This document shows positions 27,837-40,712 of a stretch of DNA of 64,000 bases, piece by piece. The DNA is from Saxidomus purpurata (taxonomy: Eukaryota; Mollusca; Bivalvia; Venerida; Veneridae), in the NCBI GenBank assembly GCA_022818135.1, contig JAFMSR010000019.1:36475360-36539359 (forward strand), in the 5' to 3' direction. The number at the start of each line of letters is the position of its first letter. Position 1 is the stretch's first letter. The notes below the pieces were generated by a model. That model had not been told where the DNA came from, did not search any database, and was given only the letters and a program-made list of their open reading frames with translations. Made by a program: the position numbers and the translations under genes.

Positions 27837-29218
27837 ATATAACTGACCTCGAGTTTTATAAATAGTTTATTTCTGTCTGTCTGCATTGTTATATAAAACA
27901 CAGGAATATGCAGTAAACAGGCTTGGGGAATTTTGCCACATTGAATGGATTTTCAGCTGCAAAGTAGCAATTTTAGAATGAATGATCTACATTTGAGAAG
28001 GTACATCACACACTTACATCTGTTACATGTACAGTAAACAGAATAATGATGAAATTAAGTTGATAAATGGTGTTGATCGTGTGCAATCAGTAGCGAACAG
28101 AAGAAACAAATGTGTTTAACTTTCTCGTTTTTAACATTGGTTGTTTGTAGGAACCCTGCAACCGGCCTAACTCTTTAATAAATGTTTGCGCAAGAGACAA
28201 AGAAAGAGGTTGATCACATTTGAAGTTAAGACTATGACTTTAAATGGAAACAGACGCATGTTTAATTGTAACTTTGTTTTTCTTTGTTAATCGTTAGAAC
28301 ACCGCAAAAAATTAGGTACTAAGTTGGGCAGAGCATTGGAATCCAAACCAAAGGACTCAAATATAAATTTGCCTGTAGTTTATACTGAATTATTAAAGCT
28401 CGATTGCAAAGAAAGCTTGTAAGTTATCGAGTCACTCTCGAGTCCGCTTTCTGGAAAATCCAGTACTGGTGTCATATGAGGAGGTACAGTCGTGACCCGA
28501 GTGGGGTTCGAACCCGCAACCTCTGAGATGAGTGGTAGACACCTAAACCTTTACACCACCGCTCCACTTAATAGCTCATTTTGTTGGAGTATGCAAGGTT
28601 GACCTGACACAGCTGCTAAACACTTTAGTTTCATTACACCTATGTACACATAATGCATGTGTGGCAGTGTCAAACATGTTCATAATTTAAGCTCTGTATT
28701 CATGGCATCACACATCCGGGTAATGATAAATTATTTACATTCGGGAAAGGTGATTCCTCGGCTGTCATCACTGGTCTCTATGCATAGATCTTTAATTTTT
28801 AAATCTACAATCACCACAAATAGAAATTTATGAAAGGTGATGATCTACCATTTGCTTGTAACTATAAGATTGTGTTTTATAATAATTCTTTGTTGTTAAA
28901 AGCTTTTTGTTTCGTTTGAAATAAATTCAAACTTGAATATGAGTCTACAGTAAAGACCGAGTTCTTTTTTTTTACTGAATGAAGAATAATCTGATTGGTT
29001 AACTGTTTAGTATGATATAAAGAATATAAGCCAAGACTATTCAGTGTCTAACGATTATGGCTTAACCGCTTTTGACTGCAAACATTCCTGGCATTGCCAC
29101 CGGCGTAGACTATGATCATAGCTGAGATGTAAAGGCTTGTAATGAGCTTCAATGGCATATTTGTTACTATGTCAGATCATACATTCAGTTCTTTCATTAT
29201 GCATTTATTTTTTTTCAG
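27837..29218. other. First intron of THAP transposase, with a SINE
   Basis: Apart from the tRNA-derived SINE near 28500 I see no feature. Confidence 0.5.
28440..28566 (-). repeat. tRNA-derived SINE (minus strand)
   Basis: Minus strand reads GGAGCGGTGGTGTAAAGG (A-box-like) and, about 35 bases later, GCGGGTTCGAACCCC (perfect B box and T-arm). The rest does not fold as a full tRNA, so I call a SINE head with part of its body. Confidence 0.65.
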
Positions 29219-30219
29219 CATTTCCCAGAAGGAAAGCCGACTGAAAAATACCCAGATCCCATTCCGGTTGGTAAAACAGCACCATGTACTCCTGTCAGAC
29301 CACCACCAAAGAGACGTCCTATAAGCGAGCCACCATGTACAAAGAAAAGACGTCTGATTGATATCACTAATAGGTAAAAGGAAACAAACAAGAGATTTAA
29401 CTTTATCAACAGTTGCTTTTTTATTTTAAAAGCCAATTTCAATCATGGCAGTGCATATATTGACTAGCAAATTGACAATTTCAACATTAATAATACTATA
29501 TATATCAAAAAAATAACTGAATGAATAAATAAATAAATAACTGAATAAATACAAACAACCCATGAGACATTATCACATTAATGCATGTAATGTTGTCAGT
29601 CAATACAGCGGATCTTCATGATTAAATAAATAAAACATTAAAGCTGCTCGCTCCCAGTTACCGTTGAAAATTATTATTTTTTTAATGACATTCTTATTCA
29701 TAAATATAAAACTGAAGACTAGGATCAAAATATAAGATAAAATCTAGGTAGGAATTTGCAATTTGGTAGCGTGTTTTTTTTTAATTTAGAGATGTACATG
29801 ACAGGAATTTTTACTTGCGCCTTTTTATATGAGCATATGTTCTAAAATACGTTATTTACACGCAGTTTGAAGAACTTTATTTTTCACCAAAATCTGAGAG
29901 CGAGCAGCTTTTAACTACAAACGACTACTTCTTTAACAAAATGGTGATAAAAAACTTATATTTAAAGAAAATTTAAGAATGTCACTTACACCGGGTAAAT
30001 CGTTTTAGAGCTTTTGTACACAAAAACGTTCATTCTGTCACTGAATGAGGGACCATGAAATCTGTTAAATTAGGACTTTATTTAATTGTTTTCATGTCTC
30101 AGTTATATTACTATTAAAGACAAATAAAACTTATACATTAAAGAAAGTTTCCGCTTTTGTCAAATCATTATTTCTATATATATATTTACATTACTTTCAG
30201 TGAGAAAGAAAATATAGTT

Positions 30220-33200
30220 TCAATGGGTGAAGAGAATGCAGTTCAGCCGGACACCAGTACCACTGTAAGATCTGACACACCACAGATTTTTCCAGGTATG
30301 CAACTTTGGGACCATAAACTTCAAATATACATCCAGCATTTTATTCAAGATAGCTTCCATAACAGATTTATCAGGAAATATTCTTAAAACTAGAAGATCC
30401 TGTCTGGTGTATGTAACAAAATCACAGAAGTTTGCACCCGACACTAGCAACTGTCCCTGAATTTGATGCCAATACTGATGACCTTTTTTCACTGAGATAT
30501 TTTCCCCATTCTTTTCTAAGAATAACTTCCTACTCAGGCTTTCAGATTCTAGGGCCTCTGCAATCTTCATGTCTCGTATAGAGAAGGGGCACTTAACCTC
30601 TAGAATGCCGTCTTCACCGTTGTCACACACTTTGCCATCAGGCGTTGCTCCAATGAATGGAAAGCTCGGGTTAACAATAAACCCACACTCATGCACATGA
30701 CAGTTGCTTTGTTTTCTATACATGTTTATAGACAGCTTTTCACTTGAAGATCCATAGCTTGTGGCAGCAGATGTGAACTTTTTCTGCTTTGTAACACTGT
30801 CCACAAATTTTTGGGTGACTGCAGCTTTTCTCACCATAAACCTTCCAAAATTTGATGCTGTTATTCTCTTTAGCCTTTCAGCATGCCACAGCTCTGATTG
30901 GGCTTGATCTCTTGTGTTTTGTTCTAAAGCTATTGCCTCATCATGGGTAATCTCTACAGGTTTGAATGTGTCCAGGTTATTTGCTCCTCCTAATGTTATG
31001 TCACTCTGTTTTGGGTACACAAGATTTCCACAAACAGTTGCACCAGCTGGACCATCTAAAGGCTGAATAAGGGGCATCTGAAATTTACAAAAGGAAATTT
31101 AAAATTGGTAACATGAGAATGATTTAAGTGCTAAATGAACAAGTTCATTAACGGTAAAATGAATTCTGTTATAAAGGGTCAAATGAAACCTAAATGATAG
31201 TGAATAATTCATTTCATCTGTTATTAATTACATAAATTCTCATATGTGCTATTGGTACTTAACATCAAAAGTACATTATTTCGAATTTTAGTAATAAGTA
31301 GTGTTACATTTCTTTTCAGAAGTCTCTGCCCTAGAACTACTGGCATTGGCAGCAGAAAACAGAAAACTCAAGCAAACATTGTCCTCTCAGATACTTCAGA
31401 ATGAAGACTTGCGAAGAAATATTGCCGAGATCTCAAGCTCAAACAAGACAAAAGTGACATACAAATCCGGAAGCATGAATGTGGAATCACTCAGGGACAG
31501 TCCAATCAAGAACAATTTTAGATATTACACTGGATTTGTTTATCTTCAGTTTATGAACATTTTTAAGTTTCTTGTTCCGAACGACAAGGAATGCCCATTT
31601 AATTTCACAAGGACCATATCAAGTGTGAAAGAACTGAGAATGGTAGACCAGTTGCTGCTGACTATGGTAAAACTAAGACTCAACAGGATGCTGGAGCGCT
31701 ATTCAAACAATGGATAAACTATATGTTTTATAGGTTTGGTTCTGTACCAACGTGGCCTGAAAGAGACATTTTAATCGACAATATGCCACCGAAGTTTAAA
31801 GAAGACTTCCCCAACACCCTTTTGATTTTGGATGGAACTGAAATCAAAGTAGAGAAACCGAGCTCCCTTCGATCACAAAGCCAGTGCTATTCTGACTACA
31901 AATCGGCAACTACATTGAAAAGTTTAGTTGGTATAGACCCCAGAGGATCATTTACTTTCATTTCAATGCTATTTTCTGGAAGCATATCAGACAAAGAATT
32001 AACGGTCAAAAGTGGATTGTTACAAATGCTTCAGCAGCTGATAGACACTGGACGTCTGAAAAAAGGTGATGGAATAATGGTCGATAAAGGGTTTCTTATT
32101 CGTGACGAAATAGAAAATCTTGGACTGAAGTTATATATACCACCGTTCGCACCAAGTTCAGCTCAAATGCCTGCAAGTGATGTTGCTCTAACTCGAAAAA
32201 TTGCAAAGCATCGTGTGCATGTTGAAAGGGCAATATCACGAGCAAAGAAGTTCAAAATTGTTGACAATAGGGTAGAGCTTAGCTTGTTTCACTGTATCAA
32301 CCAAATCTGGTTTTGTTGTTGTTTTTTGACAGGTTTTATGCCATTTTTAATCAACGACTAACCTGGTGAGATAATGCACTGCTTGTGTTCTGCGGTCCAT
32401 GGTCTGTAATTACTGTTTGAAATGACTTTGTAGCCAGGTATGACAGTGGTGTACCCTTCAAAGACTGTAGATGACTTATGTCACTATCAAGCAACTGTAT
32501 TTTCCTGAAACCAATAAACACAAATAGAAAATAAGCAATGTTATAAGTCAATTTGGTTGCTGTCAAATTTGTTGGATAATTGATTGAACAAAATAGAACT
32601 CAAAATACCTCAGAAAGAAAACAGTCTATTTCAAATCTAAAGCTTTGAAAACCTACATGTTTGTGATACATTTTTAGTATGATTATTAGTATATATAATT
32701 TATCAGTTTTGTTTAAAAAATGGGGTTTATTTCTCAAAAACTGACATTAAAATTCTGACATATTTTTCTGTTGTTTTGGTGTCTTGTGTGTATGTTACTG
32801 AAGAAGTCTCGACAATGTTTATCTAAAATGGAAACATACCTATTGTCAAGAAAATCTGCCACCAGTGGTCGCTTCTTTCTGTTGGTGTTACCCGGTTTCC
32901 CGATAACCATAGTGGATACAGGCTCCGGTTGGATTTTTCCACCCCTCGGTTTGTCCCACTGCTGCGGCACAGATGTACAAGCTGGCATACTTGGAACATC
33001 ACTCAGGTCTTGCAGAATCCAATCTGCCAGCTTCATGACAACTGCCACCACATGTGCACATTCTCCAGCAATTCTGAAATAGAAAAAAACTGATTAGTAA
33101 TAAAATATAGATACCATCCTTTTGCAATTTATTAGCAAGAAATGTCAATAACCAAATTAAGTTTAATCATATAGAAGAATACCGGTAAAGTTCAAGCCCT

Positions 33201-33880
33201 GTGTTATTCCAAAAACATATGCTGTTCGGTCGGTTAAACGTTTACCAACATGGCCAGGTTTGCACCATCTTACTCTATACAGTATGATAGCTGAAACTAC
33301 TGTTCCATTTTTTCAACGTTTTATGGCAATACTTGAGAAACATAAGTTTTTCTTCACCTTTATTAGATATATTTGATGCAATTCTGGTTTACATTCATGA
33401 TCATAATATATTATATAAGCGGGCAGTATGTCGTTTTGCAACTGCAGGAAATGTTCATGCGAAGATGTTGAATTTGACATCATCAGCTGTTCCATATCAT
33501 GTAAGATGTCCGAAAGACGTACTGTATATAAAGTTAACAAACGAATTATTTATAGATCATAACATCGGACTAATGCAAATTTTTCTACATATTCATTCTT
33601 ACCCTGCTTTACAGCTACATAATGCGTCCGTAATTTGCTTTTGCGCAGGCTTCACAGACATGAATACCCGGTGACCGTCTTCATTCTTGCGCTGGCTCCG
33701 GAAAACGTTCGATTTCACCTGGATCTCGTGGTCAATTCCCTTAAACAATTTCACAGATGCCACGTACGATTCGTTGGCATATCTTCTGGCTTGCTGGCGC
33801 TGTCGTAGAGACGGTTTGAACTGCAGATATATCTCGCCAAAGTCGTCCGGCATCTCTTTTAAAGTTATAACGTCCGCCAT
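30220..33880 (-). CDS. SWIM zinc finger + YqaJ-type nuclease, transposon-encoded, four exons
   Basis: Exons on the minus strand: 33880-33603, 33073-32840, 32504-32363, 31077-30220. Phases agree at every junction (2/1, 2/1, 0/0) and the total is 1512 nt, 503 residues plus stop, with no break. Start ATG at 33880 (MADVITLKEM). A SWIM finger, CSCKAGIAGECAH, spans the first junction. The YqaJ lambda-exonuclease-like domain is in the last exon: ITASNFG, GATPDG (Asp), ILEVKCP (Glu-x-Lys) and HQIQGQL, so the metal-binding set looks intact. YqaJ nucleases are known as second proteins of ISL2EU/IS4EU-type elements, which suits the antisense transposase neighbour. Its third intron holds the catalytic exon of that transposase, and its last exon overlaps transposase exon 3 (30201-30295). 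Confidence 0.88.
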
Positions 33881-34874
33881 CTTTGTTTTTAGATTGTCGG
33901 AGGTTACAAATCTCGTGATCACGTGACCGAAAGGCGGAGCGATCTCCGATTTGGCGTCATGTCAATTATCCTCTATTTATTTAACCTTTCAAAAAAGATA
34001 TAAAAGGTATTAAATGACATTACGTATTTATAGACAAGCAAAGACAGTGACTGGACTAACAGAGGTGTGTTCATTAAATTCTTAACTGTGAAATATTTTG
34101 TATTTTTTGTGATTCCATTTGCTTCAGAAGTGATTTAAGTTTTAACAGTGATCAATTGTTCTTTTGTACATCTAACACCATTTATATATAAAATAGCAAC
34201 AGAGTTTAAATTTCACAATTTATTGAAAATTAAGATAGCTTTTTTCAAAATTTTGGACAATCGCGCGCTATTTTTTTCACAATTTTGGACAATCGCGCGC
34301 TAATTTTTTCACAAATGTATAGGCTAGGGTGTCTTCACAATTCTGGGTGAAAAAGCCCTGTGTAAATGCTTTCCGTTTCTGTGACAGTGTAGTCAACATG
34401 ATATATCTGTATATCAGTTAGGTGAACAACATTGATAAATTTGATATAAATGTACCGCACTTGCCTTATGTTTTGATTGCAGACAGCCATTGTCACATGG
34501 GGACTTGAGATATCAATGCACATGCGCACCTGCGCAAATATAGCGATATTAACATTCTGTTTCAACATTAGTTTCATAAAAAATTTAACAGTTCGGAATG
34601 GGGAAAGCCTTGCAAACTGTAAAGTTAATACTGAAATCTTAGGGGATAGATAGTCTTTGTTATATTCATACAGAAAGCATTAAATAATACATTTAGGACC
34701 TAAATCAATGCAACGATGACGGACCTTGGTTCAGGATTAATGCTATAAATAATAACCAGTTGCTTTCTTCCGGGAATGCCACTTGTTTACTTTTAGCATG
34801 TTTAGCTGTACAGAGCATAATGTGAGAAAATCAACCAGAAAAAAAAAATTCTGATGAAATGACAGACTTTTTAC
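33881..34874. other. Right flank of the THAP/YqaJ element
   Basis: GC-richer upstream region of the YqaJ gene to about 33960, then AT-rich DNA. At 34235-34320 a 33-bp unit containing GGACAATCGCGCGCTA is repeated twice among TTCACAATT words. No gene. Confidence 0.45.
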
Positions 34875-35408
34875 TAGAGGTGTAACGATACACTTTTCTC
34901 ACGATACCATACATATCATGATATACAGTTGCGATACGATACGTAACAGTTCGATACGATACATCTACTGTTCCCAGAAGTTGAATGGATATAAAGTATG
35001 AAATAACAAATGGACGCAATTATTTATTAAGATAAAAGTAATTGTCTGCAAGTTGCATACGGTTTTCATACTATATTGTCATACCGCCGATTCTAAACCA
35101 AAATATTGCCAAACTGGCGGCCAAAACATTTCTTACGCATTTTTCAATTCAACATGAGTAGGCAGACACTTTTGTAAGCTTGCCAAACTCTATTTAAAAC
35201 ATGCGCGGCCATTGGTTAATCAATATTTCTAAGTCAATGAAAATCGCTAGCTCTTCAGAGTGGTTATTTCCCTTTACGTTGAATACCAACAGTAAATACT
35301 GTGCCGTACCGAACCAAATTTTAGTAATGGCAAGCCGTGAACTGCGAAAGTTAAAGAAACTGTGGTGCACCGTGTACCGCGATGAATCGTTACACCTCTA
35401 CTTTTTAC
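34867..35408. mobile_element. hAT-type MITE with perfect 8-bp target duplication
   Basis: The element is 34875-35400 (526 bp). Ends are TAGAGGTGTAACGAT and its exact reverse complement. CTTTTTAC flanks both sides (34867-34874 and 35401-35408). An 8-bp duplication and this end sequence are typical of hAT elements. No transposase; non-autonomous. Confidence 0.93.
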
Positions 35409-36480
35409 ACAAATAAACAATTGTCCGGATAATTGAACAGACGTTGCATATCTCGGGGACGTTTCAAGGGATATTGTTTTACTTGAATTGAACTAGGAAA
35501 CATATTTTGTGATCTCCGCAAAGTATACGGATGCGTACAGCGTGTTTCTATAGATATGCAATATTGGCAGAATAACCAGATAACTTAGAAAAAAGTCCCG
35601 TTTCTGTCCGATTAATTGAAAGAACTCAGTAGGTATATTAGATATAAAATCATGTTAAGAGACAATTGATACTGTGTATGTTGGTATGCACTGTTTTGTT
35701 TGAGGTTTATTGCAGAAAATGGAAAATTGGTCTTAGACAGTAGGTGAAACAGAGAATAGTTGAAGTCAAATGGATTGGTAACATGTTATCCATGTAAAAC
35801 TATGATGATACTTAACTCAGATTCTAACACGACCAGCGAATAACCTACATACATGTAGAAGAAAATCTATTTGGGTTATTCTGCAATAAACTGACCTTGA
35901 ACGACACTGCACGCGCATCGTGTTTTGGCTGCTCAATTTACCAGAGGTATAGAGGATCTTACATGGCATACTGTGGATGACTTGGGGCAAAACGGGGGGA
36001 TCCGATGGTGACACATGTCCAGTTAACTTGATTAATGTTACGATACTATTTACACTGACTTTATTTACTGTTTTGTTGTTATTGTTTTTGTTTACACAGT
36101 GACGTCATTAATCAAGAGAAACTGTGACGTCATTTATCTATACCCGTTACTACTATTTTTTGTAACTTGAACCGTTATTTTGTACCCTGAAAATTCGAAC
36201 CATTTCTATAAATGAAATTCCTGTTAGATTATTAAACTTTTTTCTTTCTTATGAGACTGTAGTTTAAGTTGATGAAAAATCTGAAACACCGCGTATACAT
36301 CTTACATGAATGAAAGTCACATTGAAATAGTGTCTTTACCATGTTTACAGTGTTCGCGGGAGAAACTTCAACTGCAAAATCTAGGTGCGTAGCACGCAAG
36401 TGTAAGTTATGTTCGATGAAAAAAGTTCTCTCATTTTCTTCAAATGTTGTTTCAAATAAGTTGTGTTAGAATCAAAATAA
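35409..36480. other. AT-rich DNA, nothing recognised
   Basis: Two TGACGTCA-like words occur at about 36102 and 36124. A partial match to the palindrome at 36483 occurs near 35868. No gene. Confidence 0.4.
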
Positions 36481-36482
36481 TA

Positions 36483-36617
36483 AATATCCAAGTTTGGTTT
36501 ATGGTAGAATAACCCTCGTTTGTCGTTCTTATGCCTTCGGCCTTTGTGATATATTCTTGCGCATAAAAACTCCAAACCCGGGTTATTCTACAATAAACCA
36601 AACATGGATACATATTT
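36483..36617. repeat. Palindromic MITE, about 34-bp arms
   Basis: AAGTTTGGTTTATGGTAGAA (36493 on) is answered by TTCTACAATAAACCAAACAT (36585 on), with GCCTTCGGCC in the spacer. Confidence 0.75.
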
Positions 36618-36749
36618 TTTCTTTATTATAAGACAAGATTTTTTTTTTAATAATATGAACTGAGATTTTATCTAGATCATGTAACAAATCCCTTTGGTTT
36701 TGGATAGTGTAGACATTGCGTCTCAGGCTTGATTCACTTTTAGTTATCG

Positions 36750-36787
36750 CTACCTTGACTTCTTGTCTGACAAGAAGTCTAGGTAGC
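36750..36787. repeat. Short near-perfect hairpin
   Basis: GACTTCTTGT-CTG-ACAAGAAGTC with CTACCT/AGGTAG outside it. A second short hairpin, GGGGGTCATTTTATGACCCC, follows at about 36887. Confidence 0.7.
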
Positions 36788-37834
36788 AATGATTGGTCGC
36801 CGTCTTGGTAAGCAAGTTTATATCATTGCAAAAATTATCACGGTGATTTGCTTTTAAACAGTGTTTCTGCCAGCTATGAATTTGAGGGGGTCATTTTATG
36901 ACCCCCTTTATCAGAATTCGGGGGTCATTTAGAAATTCTGAGGTTCATACTCTTCATGGTATATAAAATCTAAGACATGACTATATGTTTAACATGTTTA
37001 AGAAGTTTTCAGTTTGCTTGTGTAAAACTGCATGTGATACATTTATAACAAAATGGTAGAGTTGACTAGACAACACTGACGTTTATTCTATGGATGCTTT
37101 TAATTTTGTCACTGCATCTTCAAAGTCAACTTTGTCCACAGCTGCAGGTCCTAGAGAAATTTTTCATAAGTGCATTCAAGCTTAGACATTAAACTTTGAT
37201 ATTATTTGGCACACTTAAACCTTTTTCAACAGCATGAACAGTGTCACAGTAGCATCATTGGTAACTGACGTTTTTATTTATGTAGAATGTTCCTTTGTTT
37301 AGCTGGTATTATTTCATTGACATGATTGAAGACACATTCAGTGCATTTCATCATCGTCAAGTCAGTTGTTCTTTAAAAGTCAACAGGTATACGACTCAAA
37401 AATAGTCTTGCTTGTTTTCTTACAAAGTTATTCTCCTCACTATTTCCATTTCAAAGGCAAACCAGTTTACTGTTTGACATTTTAGAGTCGTCCCCCTTTT
37501 ACGTCTCACTGCGATGTGCAAATGGCTGTGTACACATCCCCAATAAAATTGGTTTGGCACTTACAAGCGCAAGATAATTCAATTTAATTGTATTTATGAT
37601 TTGATTAGGATTAAGTTTAAAAATGATGTTAACACAATTCCAAGTTCAATTTACCAATTTACCTATCAACACACAAGTCATGCATCAATCGGTGAAATCT
37701 GAAAAATTAAAATATCATAATTGTCATAACATCTGGAACTGTTCGGCAATGAAGGACAGTTTTAGTAACCGGATAGGCGGGTACCTGCCAATATACTGCA
37801 TGCGTTTAAAATTAATGAAATAATATCTGTTCCG

Positions 37835-37980
37835 GTGGTGTTCAGTGTTAAATAAACAATGATTTTGAGTACTGATACGCAGTAATTAACCACAAAGGCC
37901 GGAGGCCTGAGTGGTGTATAACTGCACACAGAGCGACAAAGAGTTGTTTATTATACGATAACAACACTGAACATGCTGAA
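37835..37980. repeat. Imperfect palindromic repeat with GGCCGGAGGCC centre
   Basis: TGTTCAGTGTT...AATAAACAA on the left is answered by TTGTTTATT...AACACTGAACA on the right; the centre is GC-rich. Confidence 0.65.
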
Positions 37981-38219
37981 AAGGATTTCATTTTTAAAAA
38001 TCTTCATCTCAGAAACCACAAGGCCTAGAGCTTAAATATTTGGCATTGTATCATTGCCTAGTCATGTAATATTTGAGAATTCATTGACCTATACTTGTGC
38101 TTTATAACTGGAGAGAAAATACATTTATGAGATTCATTTGTTTATACCAAGAAAAAAAACTCTGGTGTTGCTCTTCCTGTTCTGCTGAAAATGTATAATT
38201 ATTGCTGCTAATTCTACTA

Positions 38220-38815
38220 AAATAGGGGAGTTATCTCTAATATTCAGAGATATCTTCGTAAAGTAGGAAATATCTTTCTTTTTAACAGAGATATCTCTCA
38301 TGTTTTGAAAGATATCTCCCAACACTTAAGAAATATATGTCAATGTTATAGAAATGTCTTCACAAATAAGGAGATATCTTTCTTTTTAACAGAAATATCC
38401 CTCATGTTTTGAAAGATGTCTCCCAAACACTTAACATATATCTTTCAATGCAAAAGAGATATCATTCAATGTAATAGAGATGTCTTCATAGATAAGGAGA
38501 TATCTTTGAGAAAGATGTATCTGTTTAAAATAGAAAGATATCTCTGTAACTTAGAGACATATCTCTCAAAAATGGAAATGTATCTCTCAAATGATGTTAA
38601 GCAGATATCCCTGTAAGTAAAAGAGATATCTCTTGACATTCAGGAGATATTTTTCTGTGGTACAAAGATATATCTCGGTGTGAAAGATATATCTCTATTA
38701 TGATAAAAGATCAAATGTATTTGATATAAGAGATATATATTTTTTTTTTAAACAGAGATATAATTATATCTGATTTCATACAAACATCTCCTAAAATAGG
38801 GGAGATATCTATAAA
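38220..38815. repeat. AGATATCT-rich degenerate satellite
   Basis: About 600 bp in which the self-complementary word AGATATCT or close variants (GATATCT, AGATATATCTC) recurs many times, in irregular spacing of roughly 12-35 bp. No coding sense; short open frames on both strands are by-products. Confidence 0.85.
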
Positions 38816-39179
38816 ATTTCCTTATGGCACAAACTTGTAAATCTTTTGTGTGGAAAAAATGTTTAATAGTCCTTGACTTGTCAAATAATTATTAACGAAA
38901 TGGAAAAAGAATTGTTAAAATTTACTAGAGAAACACTGAATAAATCATGTGAAATAAGAAATATAATTATCTTACACTAAGTTGTAATAAGTTGAATTAA
39001 GACACAGTCATTGTACTTTCCTAAATCAAGAGATATTTTAATATTATTTATTATCATTATAGTACTGCACTCAATGCTCTAACAGATTGGTGCCTGTAAT
39101 TAGATAGGGCTATTTATGTCCAATCAGATGGTGTTAAGGTCATTTATCAGGGAGGTGTTTATTGATACAATTCCATGCT

Positions 39180-39540
39180 GATGATTACCTGGCAGATAAA
39201 AATTCTAGGGAAATAAGGGAGTTTGGCATATGTTTGTTGGTCTGTAGTTGATCTCTACCAAGATTGTTGAAATCATGACCCCCAAGGTCAAAATTGACCC
39301 TGCCCAGGGTCACTTGATTTAACATAGGCTTATATATTAAGGAAAACTTCAAAATGTGTCTTGTCTAGAACCACTAGGCCCAGAGCTAAGATATTAGAAT
39401 ATAGCATTGTGTAGTGGACCTCTACGAAGATTGCGCAAATCAGAACCCCAAGGTCAAAATTGACCCTTTCTGCTATTGATGGCCTTGTATTATAGCCTTT
39501 GGTAACCTGGTGAGCAATATAAGGCCATCTTGCCCCTCTT
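39180..39540 (+). repeat. AGCTCACC-type molluscan repeat, 3' part
   Basis: Contains the internal units AGATTGTT...CCCCAAGGTCAAAATTGACC, repeated, and ends in GGCCATCTTGCCCCTCTTGT, the end style of this common bivalve repeat. A fragment of its inner unit also lies near 38005-38070. Confidence 0.65.
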
Positions 39541-40014
39541 GTTATAAATTATATCATATACATGTATGCTTATGAATGTTAAGTAGTAAATATACCATAT
39601 TTAAATTTATGATAATGTAACAATGCGCCACAATAAAGATTCCCTACACAGCTATTTGTCACATGTATATGAATAACCAATTGTCATACTTGTATGACCT
39701 AAGGTTCGCACCGATCTGGAAAAGTCATGGAAAATGATTTCTTTCTGGAAAAGTCAGAACTTGAAAAAGGCTGATTTCATCATGGATAACTCGGGGAAAT
39801 TCATAAAAACAGCCTTGAATTTTGAAATACCTCCTGGGATATTTTACTAGGTGTTAAAATACATGTAGTAGATAAATAATAAGCAGTGTCTGCAAAGTTT
39901 TCTGTAGCCAATGATGCATAGTATAACGTGGTATGAAAACTGTTGAGTACGAATTTAAGTCCAGATTATTTTCCATGGCAAAATCTTAACCAGGCACTGT
40001 TTCCGTTTTCATTT

Positions 40015-40530
40015 TTAGCTCACCTGGCACAAAGTGCCAGAGTGAGCTATTAGGATCGCAGTCCGTCCGTCCGTCCACCATTTCCTTCAAACGACATCTC
40101 CTCTGAAACCACTAAGCCAATGTTGGTGAAACTTTGCAGGGATGTTCCTTGCATGAAGCTCTATCAAAGTTGTTCAAAGAATTCTATTCCATGCAGAACT
40201 GTGGTTGCTATGGTAACAAATAGGAAAAACTTTAAAAATCTTCTCTCAGAAACCACAAGGCCTAGAGCTTAGATATTTAGCATGTAGCATTGTCTAGTGG
40301 ACCTCTACCAAGATTGTTCAAATTATAACCACCGGGTCAAAATTGACCCCGTGCGGCTGGTCACTTAGTTTTGCATAGGCTTATATAGGAAAAACTTTAA
40401 AAATATTCTTCTCTGAAACTACAAGGCCTAGAGCTTAGATATTTGGCATGTAGCATTGGCTAGTGGACCTCTACCAAGATTGTTCAAATTATGACCCCCG
40501 GATCAAAATTGACCTTATATCTTTTGAGAT
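40015..40530 (+). repeat. AGCTCACC-type molluscan repeat, 5' part
   Basis: Starts TTTTTAGCTCACCTGGCACA with a short palindrome (GGCACAAAGTGCC) followed by GAGTGAGCT and (GTCC)n. Inside, an approximately 160-180 bp unit (AAACCACAAGGCCTAGAGCT to CAAAATTGACC) occurs twice in tandem. Confidence 0.75.
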
Positions 40531-40712
40531 ATTTTCAAAATCCATTTTGAAATATATTTTGCATGAAATCTAACAACTTGAAGCAACTTGTTGATATAAC
40601 ATAATATGTATTTTGATTTACCACAAATGAGTGATTTCAATCACAAGAACATGAATATAACCATGGCAACAGAAGAATAATTCAATATTCTTTTGTATTT
40701 AATTTTTCTTAG

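Larger units (their letters stand above)
27507..32361 (+). pseudogene. THAP-domain DDE transposase (IS4EU/ISL2EU- or Harbinger-like), four exons, one frameshift
   Basis: A cut-and-paste transposase. Exons 27507-27713, 29219-29373, 30201-30295 and 31320-32361 join in phase with GT/AG borders. Exons 1-2 encode a THAP zinc finger (MVKRCQWGLC, then VCTK|HFPEGKP: C-x4-C ... C-x2-H) and a basic linker. Exon 4 starts with a leucine-rich coiled coil (SALELLALAAENRKLKQTLS), then a DDE_4-type core: D in LLILDGTEI, D in IMVDKGF, E in RVHVERAISR. A stop at 31715-31717 and a shift of frame at about 31700-31720, with part of the helix-turn-helix missing, split the core from the N-terminus. The catalytic half itself is open from 31723 to TAA at 32359. 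Terminal inverted repeats were not found. Confidence 0.85.

Noticed and set aside
24395..34340. TTCACAATT clusters as the two ends of one 10 kb transposon
   Set aside because: The words are in the same orientation at both places, not inverted, and no target duplication was found.
38134..38616. Short frames rich in RDIS repeats
   Set aside because: Translation of the AGATATCT satellite.
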